Assembly: GCA_964057225.1 (NCBI GenBank)
Contig: OZ059899.1
Span: forward strand, 11,222,001 to 11,286,000
Reading direction: 5' to 3'
DNA from: Auanema rhodensis
Taxonomy: Eukaryota; Nematoda; Chromadorea; Rhabditida; Rhabditidae
Length of the DNA: 64,000 bases
The position numbers and the translations under genes are program-made. This document shows positions 1-11,174 of the stretch, one piece after another. Under the pieces are notes generated by a model. It had not been told where the DNA came from. It made no database searches and saw only the letters and a list, made by a program, of their open reading frames with translations. Within the stretch, counting starts at the first letter, position 1. Each line of letters opens with the position of its first letter.

Positions 1-2140
1 AAAGATGAACTTTTGTTCGTAAGATATGCTTTATTGGTGGTAATAAGCATTTTCGGAGAGATGGGGGACGGAGAAGGGCTCCTCCAGTAGCTTTAGTACA
101 TAGCTGGTATGCTTCAGCTGTTGTAACCAGTGATAAGATTACTGATAAAGCTACGGCTAAAGTCAAAGGAGATATCAGAGTCAAATTATTGACTCTTGAG
201 CCTCTACCTCTGCCTCTATTGTTGTTATTTCCCCTAAAGGTACTGTTATTTCTCTGTCTATTATTGCTCATTTCTTGATTTTGTGATGCATTATGGCTTC
301 TTTGATACCCATTTTGATTTTGATTCTGATAATTTCGACCGCGGTCACCAAAATTGCGGTTCCTAGCAAATGGGTTTTGGAAATTCCAGCCTTTTTGATT
401 TTTTGAAAATTTATGATAATTTTGATTGTTTTGAAAGTTTGGATGATAATTGTTATAATTATTATAATTTTGATAATTTTTATTATTAAAAGATTGATAA
501 CCTCTTGCCATACCTCTCCCACCATTGTTTCTGCGCGGGGGGAAAGTTCTTTCAATTGCGTTAACCAATAGCGCCTGAGGGTCTGCTACTTGGTTTGCAA
601 TTGATTCCTCCCAGCGAGCACTATCAACAGCCTCAGCAAAAGTTTTGGGTTTTGCTCGAATTACCCCTGGGCGTATCGTATTTTTCAAGCCTCTCAAAAA
701 TGTGGACCTCAGAATGTGATCTTTATGAGTATCACTATTAGAGAAAGCATTTAAGCTGAGGTTTCTTAACGTTTGTGCAAAACCATCAATTGATAAATCG
801 CCTTGAGTGCTGTTTTGAAGTGTGATAAGGGCAGGGTCTTGATTGTATTCGGGACACAGCTTGGATGTTAACTCTTCTATGAGGGTAACCCAAGGTCCAG
901 CTGTTCTGACCTTGTCAGGTAGCTCTAAATAAGCTTCCTCTGCTCTATCATTTTTCAATAGTAATGGTAAAATAGTTAGTCTTTCGGGCATCACTAAGCC
1001 TAAGGCGTTAGAAAAGGTATTAAACTTTGCCACGAAATCTCTAAAGTTACGACTTCCGTCGTATATGGGGCAATAAGGTGAGCTTAATGCGTGCGCAATG
1101 GTAGATTTACCAGCTCCCGGAAGACGTGGTGTCTCCGTCATGGTTGGTATATCCTCAGGGTATGTGCGAGATGACGTAATCCCTTTACTGCCTGAGCTTC
1201 TCGCCGTTAAGTTCTTACCTCCCTTTTTCGAGTTACCAGATGTTGGATAACTAATGGTAGGGGCGGCTGAGGAGAACCGCTTCCCTGGGAGTTTGATAAC
1301 TCGACTCGTTGCCTGAGGCGTCGAATGTATTGAAACGCTTGAGCTGGGTATAGCGCTATCTGACTTATTAAGGGTTGGGTTGGAGGATACGTGAAGAGAG
1401 TTATCAACTTGTTCTGTTGTTACCTCCCCTGGAGACAAATTCAAAACTTTTATTAAGCGAGCTGTTAAAGATTTCTTACTTTTGAACTTATCAGTAGTTA
1501 GTGATAAGGGCAAAACTTCGGTAATTTCCTGATTTGGTTCTATGGGATTATTAGAGGTTGAGCGCCTACGCGGTGTATTAGTTTTTCTTTTATTAATCTT
1601 TTTAGAATCAAGCTTTTTCGAATCAAGCTTATCAGTGATAACTGATAAGGGTGATTTGCGAATAGTGAGAGATGAGGTTTTATTAAGTTGTGAGTTTTCT
1701 ATCGGAGTGGAAAATGCCTGCGGTGTTAGAGTTAGTTCAAAAGAAGATGCAAGATCGTTATCAGTATTAACTGATAAAGTTGATAAGTTTAGGTGGGGGG
1801 TGGCTGGTGAAGTATTAGAGGTTATTTGTTTTGGTTTTTGAATTTTTTTAATCTTTTTATTACTTTTAAAAGAGTGTACCTTTGGAGTTGAAGCTGAAGT
1901 TTGAATATTGTAGTCCTGAATATAGAAATCAGGGTCCTCCTCGGTGTTGTCCGGAGGTGAATACGTGCCTTCTCGAGGAATGAAGGTTTTCTCGACTTTG
2001 GGTTTTACCTCTTGTTCAGGCTCTTCAATCTGAACACTGAGGAGTCGAGTGCGGCTTCTGGTTCGACTGGCGACTGCGATGTCGTCACTGGACTCAGAAG
2101 GGTATAGAGCAGGGATGGCCGAAGAGTATCTTCGTGCCAC
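1..2140 (-). CDS. Gag plus start of Env-like region of element A (partial polyprotein)
   Basis: The frame runs open from about 2140 to the window edge and matches residues 1 to about 714 of the element C polyprotein. Coordinates stay in register with C over the whole stretch, so no frameshift separates them. Differences checked by eye are substitutions such as Val to Ile. As in C there is no ATG near the beginning of the open frame: the codon at 2140-2138 is GTG, and the first in-frame ATG is at 1141-1139, just before the capsid-like domain. The last part, below about 190, is the signal-like hydrophobic segment followed by the first cysteines of the glycoprotein. Whether the rest of this copy is intact cannot be seen. 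Confidence 0.8.
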   Translation of the reverse strand, partial: MARRYSSAIPALYPSESSDDIAVASRTRSRTRLLSVQIEEPEQEVKPKVEKTFIPREGTYSPPDNTEEDPDFYIQDYNIQTSASTPKVHSFKSNKKIKKIQKPKQITSNTSPATPHLNLSTLSVNTDNDLASSFELTLTPQAFSTPIENSQLNKTSSLTIRKSPLSVITDKLDSKKLDSKKINKRKTNTPRRRSTSNNPIEPNQEITEVLPLSLTTDKFKSKKSLTARLIKVLNLSPGEVTTEQVDNSLHVSSNPTLNKSDSAIPSSSVSIHSTPQATSRVIKLPGKRFSSAAPTISYPTSGNSKKGGKNLTARSSGSKGITSSRTYPEDIPTMTETPRLPGAGKSTIAHALSSPYCPIYDGSRNFRDFVAKFNTFSNALGLVMPERLTILPLLLKNDRAEEAYLELPDKVRTAGPWVTLIEELTSKLCPEYNQDPALITLQNSTQGDLSIDGFAQTLRNLSLNAFSNSDTHKDHILRSTFLRGLKNTIRPGVIRAKPKTFAEAVDSARWEESIANQVADPQALLVNAIERTFPPRRNNGGRGMARGYQSFNNKNYQNYNNYNNYHPNFQNNQNYHKFSKNQKGWNFQNPFARNRNFGDRGRNYQNQNQNGYQRSHNASQNQEMSNNRQRNNSTFRGNNNNRGRGRGSRVNNLTLISPLTLAVALSVILSLVTTAEAYQLCTKATGGALLRPPSLRKCLLPPIKHILRTKVHL

Positions 2141-2552
2141 TTTGGAATCACTCTTGGTTTGGAAAAACCGCGAGTGTTTCGTTATATGGGGGATGTTGAC
2201 GTTGAATGAGTGACAAGAAATTCAGGTCGGTTATAGGGAAAAGTAAGAAAAGTTTGAAGATTGAGACGTGGCGTCTTTCGCCGAGAATCGTTATTAGATG
2301 AGAAAGAGTTTTAAAATCTTGGCCTGAGATCTGGCTCCGCCTATCTACCGTATTCTCTTTTCTTTATTCTTTTTCACAGATGTTCATCAATTATAAATTT
2401 TGTTGGTCTTCGCTCTTTCCAGCCTCGATCTTAATACTTTACTCTAATTGAATTCTTGAAAGTATGAGAGAGATTTTCAGTCGTTTTATGTCCCCTTTTT
2501 ATGCATAAGAATCTTTATATTTGTAGAGCTGAAAAAAAAAATAAATCAAAGA

Positions 2553-3086
2553 ATGGCTTATGAAGGTCTATCGGGAATGACTTTTGTCTTGAGGAAGCTG
2601 TACGCTGACCTCGTCTTGTATGATCAAGACGAAGTGTTAGCTTATAGGCCGCACCCAGACATAATTAAGATGGTTGGTTAAAACAAAGAAACATGTTATG
2701 TTAATAAGAATTTTTAGTTTATTGAGGATTTAAAGATGCATTATCTGGGAAGGGGATTAGTAAACTTCTCCCTAATGCAGGAAATAGCGGATGAGGTTGC
2801 AGCTATTGGGCGATGGTGCCTCACCGATTTGTGTGCGCATTGGTATGAAAACCCCAATTTAATCGCATCCCCTTGGAATTGGTATGAGCATAAGCCTCAT
2901 GATTTTTATGATTATATGTCTAAAATTTTGTTTAAAATTTATTTGTTTTATGAACAGTCTCCTATGGTCTTATTGCTAAGGACCTCTGCGGATTCAGTGT
3001 ATTCGCAGTATTTAGAGCCTAGCAATGAGCCCATCTCACAGCCTATAGAATTTGTGAGACAGTTGCATTTTAAATGGGGCTTTTAA
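2553..3086 (+). CDS. Candidate two-exon gene on the opposite strand of element A leader, unknown function
   Basis: Exon 1 is 2553-2672 (40 codons from an ATG in a good AAAGAATGG context). A 45-nt intron, 2673-2717, starts GTTGGT and ends TTTTTAG. Exon 2 is 2718-3086 (122 codons plus stop). The join keeps phase 0, and exon 2 is open in frame upstream of its own first ATG at 2736. An AATAAA lies at 3103-3108, 17 nt after the stop. The predicted protein of 162 residues is rich in Trp, Tyr, His and Leu, with no signal peptide or membrane span that I can see. I do not recognise it. The same structure is kept in element C. Exon 1 and the intron are identical between copies; exon 2 has about five amino-acid-changing and four silent differences, so constraint is not proven. 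The donor site is weak. Confidence 0.5.
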
Positions 3087-3102
3087 CAATTGTTTCATAT
3101 AT

Positions 3103-3108
3103 AATAAA
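3103..3108 (+). promoter_or_regulatory. Polyadenylation signal of the opposite-strand gene
   Basis: AATAAA, 17 nt after the stop codon of exon 2 and followed by T-rich sequence. It supports an independent transcript from this strand. Confidence 0.4.
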
Positions 3109-4049
3109 TACTTAATTTCACTCATTTGTTCTCTCTCTCTTTTTTTTTTCATAACACAAACTTTGGTCGAGCTTATTAATAAAGAAGGAGTGCGTGCGCC
3201 TTGGGAAAATGGCTCATGTGCACGTTGATTATTAAAAGCCGTGGGCGATTCTTTTTCGGAATGATTTTGGCATGCTAATGAGATTCCGAGAATATTTAAA
3301 AAGATTGCTCATTTTACTAATGGACTGAGACCAAAGCTCGTTTATAAAACGCAATTTTTTTTCGTCAAACCATTCTACTAATTTATAGAATATTACAATA
3401 TGAATACTACGGTAGGTGTGTGGAAATATCTTATGATGTTAGCAACAAAAATGAGCTGAGGAAGGTGACACATTCTACGGAGAAGAAAACATCCGTAGCC
3501 CATGTGCTTTCGCCAAAATGACCTGACAGGCAATAAAATTTGTGCCAGGATTTTTCGGACTAGTGTGGTCTATTCTCACAATCAAAAAAAAAATAAAAAC
3601 CGAATAACGGCTCCCGCAAAAATATTTAGTTAGCATGCTCTTTTACGCCTGAATTTAACTTTCAAATCTCTAGTCCTGACCACAATAAAATATTAAACTT
3701 TGTGCGCTTTCAAAATTTCATTCTAACTCCTCGTTGCCAAATAATAATGTAATCAAAATTTCGTTTGGTGAAATTGTCCCCTATTTCGATCCAAACGTCC
3801 TCAAAAAAAAAAATGCAAAAGAAGCGGTGCAGGATACGGTATTATAAGGGTGGACACTCAGACGGTTTTATGATAGGGGACAGCGGGTGAAATTTCAAAA
3901 TTATATAGTCCTAGCTCTCTAAAAGAGAGATCCCTTGTACCTGCACCTTATACAAGTTGGCGCCCTCATTATGTTGCTAACCGTGGAGGAAGTTTTAATT
4001 TAGATATCAAAATATGGACTTTTTATGCGAGTTTTTGCGACAAAAATGA

Positions 4050-4068
4050 GTTCGAGGTGGAACCTCCA
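4050..4068 (-). promoter_or_regulatory. Primer-binding site of element A
   Basis: Directly inside the LTR, read on the minus strand, is TGGAGGTTCCACCTCGAA. Its first 10 nt are complementary to a tRNA 3' end of tRNA-Gln type (acceptor strand GGAACC, U73, CCA). It differs from C at one position. Confidence 0.6.
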
Positions 4069-4434
4069 CGTTCCATTATGCTCCTACGTATATTGAACAG
4101 ACCATTGTAGTCTGCTCAACTACGCGTATAGTATTCCATAAGTGTAGCGGTATGGAAACAGAGCATAAGGATTACATAAGATAAGGAAATATATAGGTTT
4201 ATTATACACAATACAATATCATTACAATACAATAACACAAGGATAAAGTAAACTACATTTACAAGACAAAGACTAATATATAAGATTAACTAAGTTAGAT
4301 GCAAACCGTCCATGGGCTTGCAAAGGGGCGAACTCCCGAATAGGGGCATGAGGGAAGGCGGTGCCATTCCTCATTCCTCTAGTCGGTCTGGCTCTAACCC
4401 TGCAGTTACATATATAGAGTCTCCGAATGGAACG
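4069..4434 (-). repeat. 5' LTR of element A (366 bp)
   Basis: Same length and almost the same sequence as both LTRs of element C; I see one clear difference, in the T-rich stretch near 4195. It is bounded by a 9-bp terminal inverted repeat, CGTTCCATT/AATGGAACG. An AATAAA-type signal lies inside. Confidence 0.92.
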
Positions 4435-4508
4435 TCTTTTTGTTCTTTAACAAAGTTATGACTGAGATCAAAATTTGAACTTACTTTTGAACAATTAAAC
4501 AGAAATTC

Positions 4509-4514
4509 AAAAAA
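4509..4514 (-). terminator. RNA polymerase III terminator of the tRNA-Ile unit
   Basis: Six T residues on the transcribed strand begin 5 nt past the tRNA discriminator base, as expected for Pol III termination. An equivalent run of five or six T is present behind the tRNA in the other units. Confidence 0.7.
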
Positions 4515-4518
4515 TATT

Positions 4519-4592
4519 TGCCGCCAGCAGGGGTCGAACCTGCGACCTTGGGCTTATTAGACCCACGCTCTAACCGACTGAGCTATGGCGGC
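4519..4592 (-). tRNA. trnI-AAU: tRNA-Ile(AAT)
   Basis: The 74 bp fold into a complete cloverleaf. The acceptor is GCCGCCA pairing with TGGCGGC, with discriminator A. The D-arm has GCTC/GAGC and the conserved GG of the loop. The anticodon stem is TGGGT/GCCCA with loop CTAATAA, giving anticodon AAT (read as inosine-AU). The T-arm is GCAGG/CCTGC around TTCGACC. A-box and B-box sequences are intact and no intron is present. This copy is the array consensus; later entries note only departures from it. Confidence 0.95.
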
Positions 4593-5185
4593 TACGAAAG
4601 TACGAAATAACAAAGCGCTGATTATAGGAAACGTGAATGAATGCAGATATTCTCAATTCCGATTCATTAACTAGATCGTGGTCAGCATTTTACAACATTG
4701 ATAAAATAGAAACTGAGAAAAAAACATCAACAAATGACACTATTAACTTGGTTTTTTTAACAGCTTTTTTATATTTCTTTTTTCACTATGAGAGAACTTA
4801 TATTTATTGCTTTTTCAAAATTTTCCATTTTTAACATTATACATCTTGACTATCACACATTGAGAACAACAGTTGGCAATGTTGGTTGTCACGTCATGTT
4901 TCATGCAGTTAGATTTTCAGACACATTAATACCTTTGACCATTCTTCTTATGAGTTTTGTAACGATAGATCGTAATAGGAAATGAATTGCTATAATATGA
5001 AAAAATACAAGACATAGTCAACATTGATTTCCCCAAATAGTATCATGTTTGCTTGTTATTCAATTAGAACACTAATTTTTTGATTGTTTTCTTGAAATAT
5101 TCTTTTTTTTTCTTTAACAAAGTTATGACTGAGATCAAAATTTGAACTTACTTTTGAACAATTAAACAGAAATTCAAAAAATATT

Positions 5186-5259
5186 TGCCGCCAGCAGGGG
5201 TCGAACCTGCGACCTTGGGCTTATTAGACCCACGCTCTAACCGACTGAGCTATGGCGGC
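5186..5259 (-). tRNA. trnI-AAU: tRNA-Ile(AAT)
   Basis: Matches the consensus over all 74 bp. Confidence 0.95.
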
Positions 5260-6124
5260 TACGAAAGTACGAAATAACAAAGCGCTGATTATAGGAAACG
5301 TGAATGAATGCAGATATTCTCAATTCCGATTCATTAACTAGATCGTGGTCAGCATTTTACAACATTGATAAAATAGAAACTGAGAAAAAAACATCAACAA
5401 ATGACACTATTAACTTGGTTTTTTGAACAGCTTTTTTATATTTCTTTTTTCACTATGAGAGAACTTATATTTATTGCTTTTTCAAAATTTTCCATTTTTA
5501 ACATTATACATCTTGACTATCACACATTGAGAACAACAGTTGGCAATGTTGGTTGTCACGTCATGTTTCATGCAGTTAGATTTTCAGACACATTAATACC
5601 TTTGACCATTCTTCTTATGAGTTTTGTAACGATAGATCGTAATAGGAAATGAATTGCTATAATATGAAAAAATACAAGACATAGTCAACATTGATTTCCC
5701 CAAATAGTATCATGTTTGCTTGTTATTCAATTAGAACACTTATTTTTTGATTGTTTTCTTGAAATATTCTTTTTTTTTCTTTAACAAAGTTATGACTGAG
5801 ATCAAAATTTGAACTTACTTTTGAACAATTAAACAGAAATTTAAAAAATATTTGCCGCTAGCAGGGGTCGAACCTGGGGTCTGAGACGTTTCGTCGTCTC
5901 CTATTTTTACAACCTCTCCCCAGCAAGCCTAACGGTCGTAAATTATACCACACGTGTTGTACTCTCAGTTTTTGGTCGTTTAGACTTCTAAAAATTACCC
6001 AAAAACTTAAACAGTTCATAAAAAATCGAGGTTTTCAATCTAAACGGCAAGGAGGTTTTTGTGTTAGAAAAAAAAGATATGATTCAAAAAATTTATTAGA
6101 GTTTAGTTTTTCAAGTTAAATGAT

Positions 6125-8170
6125 TCAAAAATAAGATTTTCTGGTGTTAAACTTCGCCATCTCCTCGACATATGCTATTATTTCTTGCTGATTAGGCAGT
6201 CGGTTATTGGAGATGCTCCTAAAGTTTTCAAACTGAACCTCAATCCGTTGTTGCCTCTCAATTACGTTTTTTCTTTTTTTCCTGGCAGGCTCAACATTCG
6301 ATGACAAAGCGATCAGGACATGATTAGCCATCAAATTTTCACCATGAAAAAAAGTAATTAATTCAGAAAGAGGAGGATGAGAGCAAGATAAAATAGTCTT
6401 CATTTTACGGTGAAAAGATTCAACATTATTAGATGTACGAAACTGTTTTATGTCCCATTTGCTTCAATAATGTCGCAAAGGTCCTTCAATCCATGTTTCA
6501 TTCACATAACTGATCATTTGAAGACAAGAAGAATATGATGGATGATCAGAAGAAACAGGAGAATTGAGTAACCCGGACCGTGAGATAAGATCAGTTTGAA
6601 GGAAGAGCAAGCCCAGCAGCCGACCATGCCATTGTTTGATTTCAATGGATTGCTTCTCTGCTTGTGTCAAACCCAGTTGAAGAAACCGTCTGTTCAAGCT
6701 CTGAGCATAATGAAATGCACATCCTTGAACAGAATTAAAAATAGTTTCAGCTTCCCTTATTACAGCGATCTCAAAATCACAGATAAAAATAAGGTTTTCA
6801 ACTATGCAACCAACGTTGGAGAGAGCTAGTGCAATATGTTGAAGAAGCCTTCTATAAGTGAACCTACTCTTATTTTTTAAAATGGAATAGAAAAGAGGTA
6901 CAGTTGTTCCATTTCTGCAACCGCCCATGATGGTCTATGTTTGTTCCATATCCAAAGGCTGGTATTTGAAACAACCGTCCCCAAGCAAATGAGTTAAACC
7001 ATTCTGAACAGCTAGTTCCAAACAAAATGTATCGAAATACAAATGAAACTCGCTGTCATGAAAATGCAAGAACGTACGACCATTGATAGTTTTAGACAGA
7101 GACAGAGGAACATTGGTCATGGATGTTCTTAAGTCTTTACGAGAACTTAAAGCCCTTGTAATAGCTCTACGTCTACTGTCATAGCCACCATGAAACCAAG
7201 CAGAGGAAACTTCTTGCTTTTCATGCTCTTCTAACTCAGATTCATGAAATATTTTTTTTATTTCATTGACAAATAAGGAATATGCTTTCATCTCAAAACA
7301 TGAGTCTGAACTTTTAATATTCTGAGTTAGAGAGTATGTGATATTTTTGCATTTGTTAATAGAAAACAAAAATGGATCACAATGATGGTTTTGAGCAACA
7401 GGATTTTCGAGAAATACATTATTTTCTACTTTGATAGAAGTGTATTTACCCAAATGTTTACAACCTGTGCAACGATAAATAGAATAAGCTTTTTGAGAAC
7501 TTTTACTACTGAATTGGTAGCGATACAGCAAGTTTTCAAATTTATATTCTAAACAGGGGTGTACACCCTGCTTAGAAGGCGCAATGAGAGCGGCGTATGA
7601 GTTAGGATTTGCAGATTGCAAAGAAAATGAAGAAGAAGGAGAGGGAACAGAAGAAGAAGGAGAGGGAACAGAAGAAGAAGGAGAGGGAACAGAAGAAGAA
7701 GGAGAGAGAACAGGTAAAGAAGGAGAGGAAACAGAAGGAGGAGAAGAAGAAAGAGAAGATGACGGTGAAGAATGAACGGCAGAAGAAGAAGAAGAAGGCT
7801 GAATAGAAAGATGTGAAGTAGAAGAAGAGAACAGTGGAACGCTGTTGACAGTAGGAACAGTAACTGTAGCAACAGATTCAACTGAAGAAGATGCCGCAGA
7901 TGAAATTGCTAGAGAAAGAGCAGAAGCAAAATTAACATTTTGCTGCCTCAATGGAGGGATATTAAAAGATGGAAGAGTGAAATTTAAAAATGAGAGTGAA
8001 GTTACATCATTTGAATAAACTTCAAGATTCTGAGTATTTACCGAAGAATTATTAAAAAAGATAGTTATGTTCTCCGAAGGAACATTATCAAAAGGCTGAG
8101 AAACAAGAACAAATTTACCCTGAGCGTTAATCATCAGAGAAAATGGACAGAAAGTAGAAGGAAAAATCAT
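6125..8170 (-). pseudogene. MULE transposase with FLYWCH-like zinc finger, two in-frame stops
   Basis: One reading frame of 682 codons starts at the ATG 8170-8168. Residues about 100-195 are Ser/Pro-rich and include a 7-residue repeat. Residues about 205-265 resemble a FLYWCH zinc finger (C234, C237, H263). The MULE DDE core follows: a D-G-x-F motif with D398, a C-D-F-E motif with D465, and the C-x2-H signature at 484-487. A R-T-x-N-N-V-E-x-x-H block lies further on. Codon 412 is TAG (6935-6937) and codon 569 is TGA (6464-6466). Both are single-base nonsense changes with the frame otherwise kept, so the gene is a recent pseudogene. The family cuts and pastes its own DNA. Confidence 0.9.
7630..7715 (-). 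repeat. 21-bp minisatellite inside the MULE transposase gene
   Basis: Four tandem copies of a purine-rich 21-bp unit encode a 7-residue Ser/Pro repeat in the disordered N-terminal part of the transposase. Confidence 0.8.
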
Positions 8171-9171
8171 GATGAACGAGAAAAGATGAGAAAGTGTGAA
8201 TAAGCAAACTTATCGAAAGAAAAGATAAACTAACAACTATTACTATGAACTCACGTAACTGTTGACTTGAAACTGTTTGATGATAGCCTGGTTGATAGAA
8301 CTGTATGTTTATTTTAATTTCTGCTTTTTTCAATTTATATTTTGATGGCAGTTCAAGGTATGTAGCCACTTATATCTGACTTCTATAGATTTATAGCTTT
8401 AATAGCACCCCGAGTTACATGAACACTGACAGTTGTCAGCACATTATCATAAAGTTTGCCCTCTAATGATCAGCCTGAACTAGTTCACAAACTAGAGACG
8501 ACGAAACCTCCGCCACCCTCGAACCTGCGACCTTGGGCTTATTAGACCCACGCTCTAACCGACTGAGCTATGGCGGCTACGAAAGTACGAAATAACAAAG
8601 CGCTGATTATAGGAAACGTGAATGAATGCAGATATTCTCAATTCCGATTCATTAACTAGATCGTGGTCAGCATTTTACAACATTGATAAAATAGAAACTG
8701 AGAAAAAAACATCAACAAATGACACTATTAACTTGGTTTTTTGAACAGCTTTTTTATATTTCTTTTTTCACTATGAGAGAACTTATATTTATTGCTTTTT
8801 CAAAATTTTCCATTTTTAACATTATACATCTTGACTATCACACATTGAGAACAACAGTTGGCAATGTTGGTTGTCACGTCATATTTCATGCAGTTAGATT
8901 TTCAGACACATTAATACCTTTGACCATTCTTCTTATGAGTTTTGTAACGATAGATCGTAATAGGAAATGAATTGCTATAATATGAAAAAATACAAGACAT
9001 AGTCAACATTGATTTCCCCAAATAGTATCATGTTTGCTTGTTATTCAATTAGAACACTTATTTTTTGATTGTTTTCTTCAAATATTCTTTTTTTTTTCTT
9101 TAATAAAGTTATGACTGAGATCAAAATTTGAACTTACTTTTGAACAATTAAACAGAAATTTGAAAAATATT

Positions 9172-9245
9172 TGCCGCCAGCAGGGGTCGAACCTGCGACC
9201 TTGGGCTTATTAGACCCACGCTCTAACCGACTGAGCTATGGCGGC
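9172..9245 (-). tRNA. trnI-AAU: tRNA-Ile(AAT)
   Basis: Consensus sequence. The downstream T-run has five T. Confidence 0.95.
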
Positions 9246-9840
9246 TACGAAAGTACGAAATAACAAAGCGCTGATTATAGGAAACGTGAATGAATGCAGA
9301 TATTCTCAATTCCGATTCATTAACTAGATCGTGGTCAGCATTTTACAACATTGATAAAATAGAAACTGAGAAAAAAACATCAACAAATGACACTATTAAC
9401 TTGGTTTTTTTAACAGCTTTTTTATATTTCTTTTTTCACTATGAGAGAACTTATATTTATTGCTTTTTCAAAATTTTCCATTTTTAACATTATACATCTT
9501 GACTATCACACATTGAGAACAACAGTTGGCAATGTTGGTTGTCACGTCATGTTTCATGCAGTTAGATTTTCAGACACATTAATACCTTTGACCATTCTTC
9601 TTATGAGTTTTGTAACGATAGATCGTAATAGGAAATGAATTGCTATAATATGAAAAAATACAAGACATAGTCAACATTGATTTCCCCCAAATAGTATCAT
9701 GTTTGCTTGTTATTCAATTAGAACACTTATTTTTTGATTGTTTTCTTGAAATATTCTTTTTTTTTTCTTTAACAAAGTTATGACTGAGATCAAAATTTGA
9801 ACTTACTTTTGAACAATTAAACAGAAATTTAAAAAATATT

Positions 9841-9914
9841 TGCCGCTAGCAGGGGTCGAACCTGCGACCTTGGGCTTATTAGACCCACGCTCTAACCGAC
9901 TGAGCTATGGCGGC
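9841..9914 (-). tRNA. trnI-AAU: tRNA-Ile(AAT), acceptor variant
   Basis: The 3' acceptor strand is TAGCGGC, giving a C6-A67 mismatch. The rest is consensus. Confidence 0.85.
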
Positions 9915-10507
9915 TACGAAAGTACGAAATAACAAAGCGCTGATTATAGGAAACGTGAATGAATGCAGATATTCTCAATTCCGATTCATTAACTAGATCG
10001 TGGTCAGCATTTTACAACATTGATGAAATAGAAACTGAGAAAAAAACATCAACAAATGACACTATTAACTTGGTTTTTTGAACAGCTTTTTTATATTTCT
10101 TTTTTCACTATGAGAGAACTTATATTTATTGCTTTTTAAAAATTTTCCATTTTTAACATTATACATCTTGACTATCACACATTGAGAACAACAGTTGGCA
10201 ATGTTGGTTGTCACGTCATGTTTCATGCAGTTAGATTTTCAGACACATTAATACCTTTGACCATTCTTCTTATGAGTTTTGTAACGATAGATCGTAATAG
10301 GAAATGAATTGCTATAATATGAAAAAATACAAGACATAGTCAACATTGATTTCCCCAAATAGTATCATGTTTGCTTGTTATTCAATTAGAACACTTATTT
10401 TTTGATTGTTTTCTTGAAATATTCTTTTTTTTTCTTTAACAAAGTTATGACTGAGATCAAAATTTGAACTTACTTTTGAACAATTAAACAGAAATTTAAA
10501 AAATATT

Positions 10508-10581
10508 TGCCGCTAGCAGGGGTCGAACCTGCGACCTTGGGCTTATTAGACCCACGCTCTAACCGACTGAGCTATGGCGGC
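10508..10581 (-). tRNA. trnI-AAU: tRNA-Ile(AAT), acceptor variant
   Basis: Same C6-A67 mismatch as the copy at 9841. Confidence 0.85.
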
Positions 10582-11174
10582 TACGAAAGTACGAAATAAC
10601 AAAGCGCTGATTATAGGAAACGTGAATGAATGCAGATATTCTCAATTCCGATTCATTAACTAGATCGTGGTCAGCATTTTACAACATTGATAAAATAGAA
10701 ACTGAGAAAAAAACATCAACAAATGACACTATTAACTTGGTTTTTTTAACAGCTTTTTTATATTTCTTTTTTCACTATGAGAGAACTTATATTTATTGCT
10801 TTTTCAAAATTTTCCATTTTTAACATTATACATCTTGACTATCACACATTGAGAACAACAGTTGGCAATGTTGGTTGTCACGTCATGTTTCATGCAGTTA
10901 GATTTTCAGACACATTAATACCTTTGACCATTCTTCTTATGAGTTTTGTAACGATAGATCGTAATAGGAAATGAATTGCTATAATATGAAAAAATACAAG
11001 ACATAGTCAACATTGATTTCCCCAAATAGTATCATGTTTGCTTGTTATTCAATTAGAACACTTATTTTTTGATTGTTTTCTTCAAATATTCTTTTTTTTT
11101 CTTTAATAAAGTTATGACTGAGATCAAAATTTGAACTTACTTTTGAACAATTAAACAGAAATTTGAAAAATATT

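Larger units (their letters stand above)
2141..4068 (-). other. Leader of element A between LTR and Gag
   Basis: This 1.9-kb stretch has no sense-strand ORF. It carries the primer-binding site next to the LTR and the opposite-strand two-exon gene at 2553-3086. The rest (3109-4050 and 2141-2550) shows homopolymer runs and no recognisable gene. It is nearly the same as the leader of element C. Confidence 0.7.
1..4434 (-). mobile_element. LTR retroelement A, 5' part, reverse orientation, cut by window edge
   Basis: This is the reverse complement of the first 4.4 kb of element C (48224-52656), with the two copies differing by scattered substitutions and one 1-bp indel in the leader. In element order it holds the 5' LTR (4069-4434), the primer-binding site, a leader of about 1.9 kb with an opposite-strand gene, the Gag coding region and the start of the Env-like region at position 1. 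The outer flank after the LTR reads TCTT, within the T-rich tract of a tRNA unit. The matching duplicate of the target site would lie outside the window. It belongs to the same family as C but is a separate insertion, at a different phase of the tandem unit. Confidence 0.93.
4435..5876 (-). repeat. tRNA-Ile tandem array, block 1
   Basis: Two complete units and part of a third, tRNAs on the minus strand. Each unit of about 667 bp holds a 74-bp tRNA gene and about 593 bp of AT-rich spacer. The spacer contains T8-T10 runs, a short palindrome ACGAT-AG-ATCGT, and small ORFs that I judge non-coding. The block begins at element A and ends at the MULE. Confidence 0.95.
5877..8518 (-). mobile_element. 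MULE (Mutator-like) DNA transposon, 2.64 kb, decayed
   Basis: It is flanked by a 9-bp target-site duplication (5868-5876 and 8519-8527), typical of Mutator-like elements. The ends form an imperfect 24-bp terminal inverted repeat, beginning GGGT and sharing the inner block GTTTCGTCGTCTC; about 19 of 24 positions agree. Inside is one transposase gene on the minus strand with two stop codons. The stretches between gene and ends (5901-6124 and 8171-8495) show nothing further that I can identify. Confidence 0.92.
5853..8577 (-). pseudogene. tRNA-Ile gene split by a MULE transposon
   Basis: The 3' end of the tRNA lies at 5853-5876 and the remainder at 8519-8577, with the MULE between them in the T-arm. 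The 9 bp TCGAACCTG is present on both sides as target-site duplication. The left part also carries the GCTAGC acceptor variant. The gene cannot give a normal tRNA. Confidence 0.93.

Noticed and set aside
4637..4834. 65-codon ORF starting just upstream of the tRNA in many units
   Set aside because: It overlaps the other spacer ORF in a different frame, is lost in many units by one base, and resembles no protein.
5401..5652. Recurrent 83-codon ORF in most tandem units, with shorter or fused forms of 65-115 codons
   Set aside because: It depends on the copied spacer sequence and is opened or closed by single bases, such as the length of T-runs or TTTGAAC versus TTTTAAC. It is low-complexity hydrophobic sequence with no conserved start context. 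Its persistence follows from array homogenisation.
7549..7881. Leucine-rich minus-strand ORF and Glu-rich plus-strand ORFs around 7584-7806
   Set aside because: These are other-frame readings of the Ser/Pro minisatellite inside the MULE transposase.
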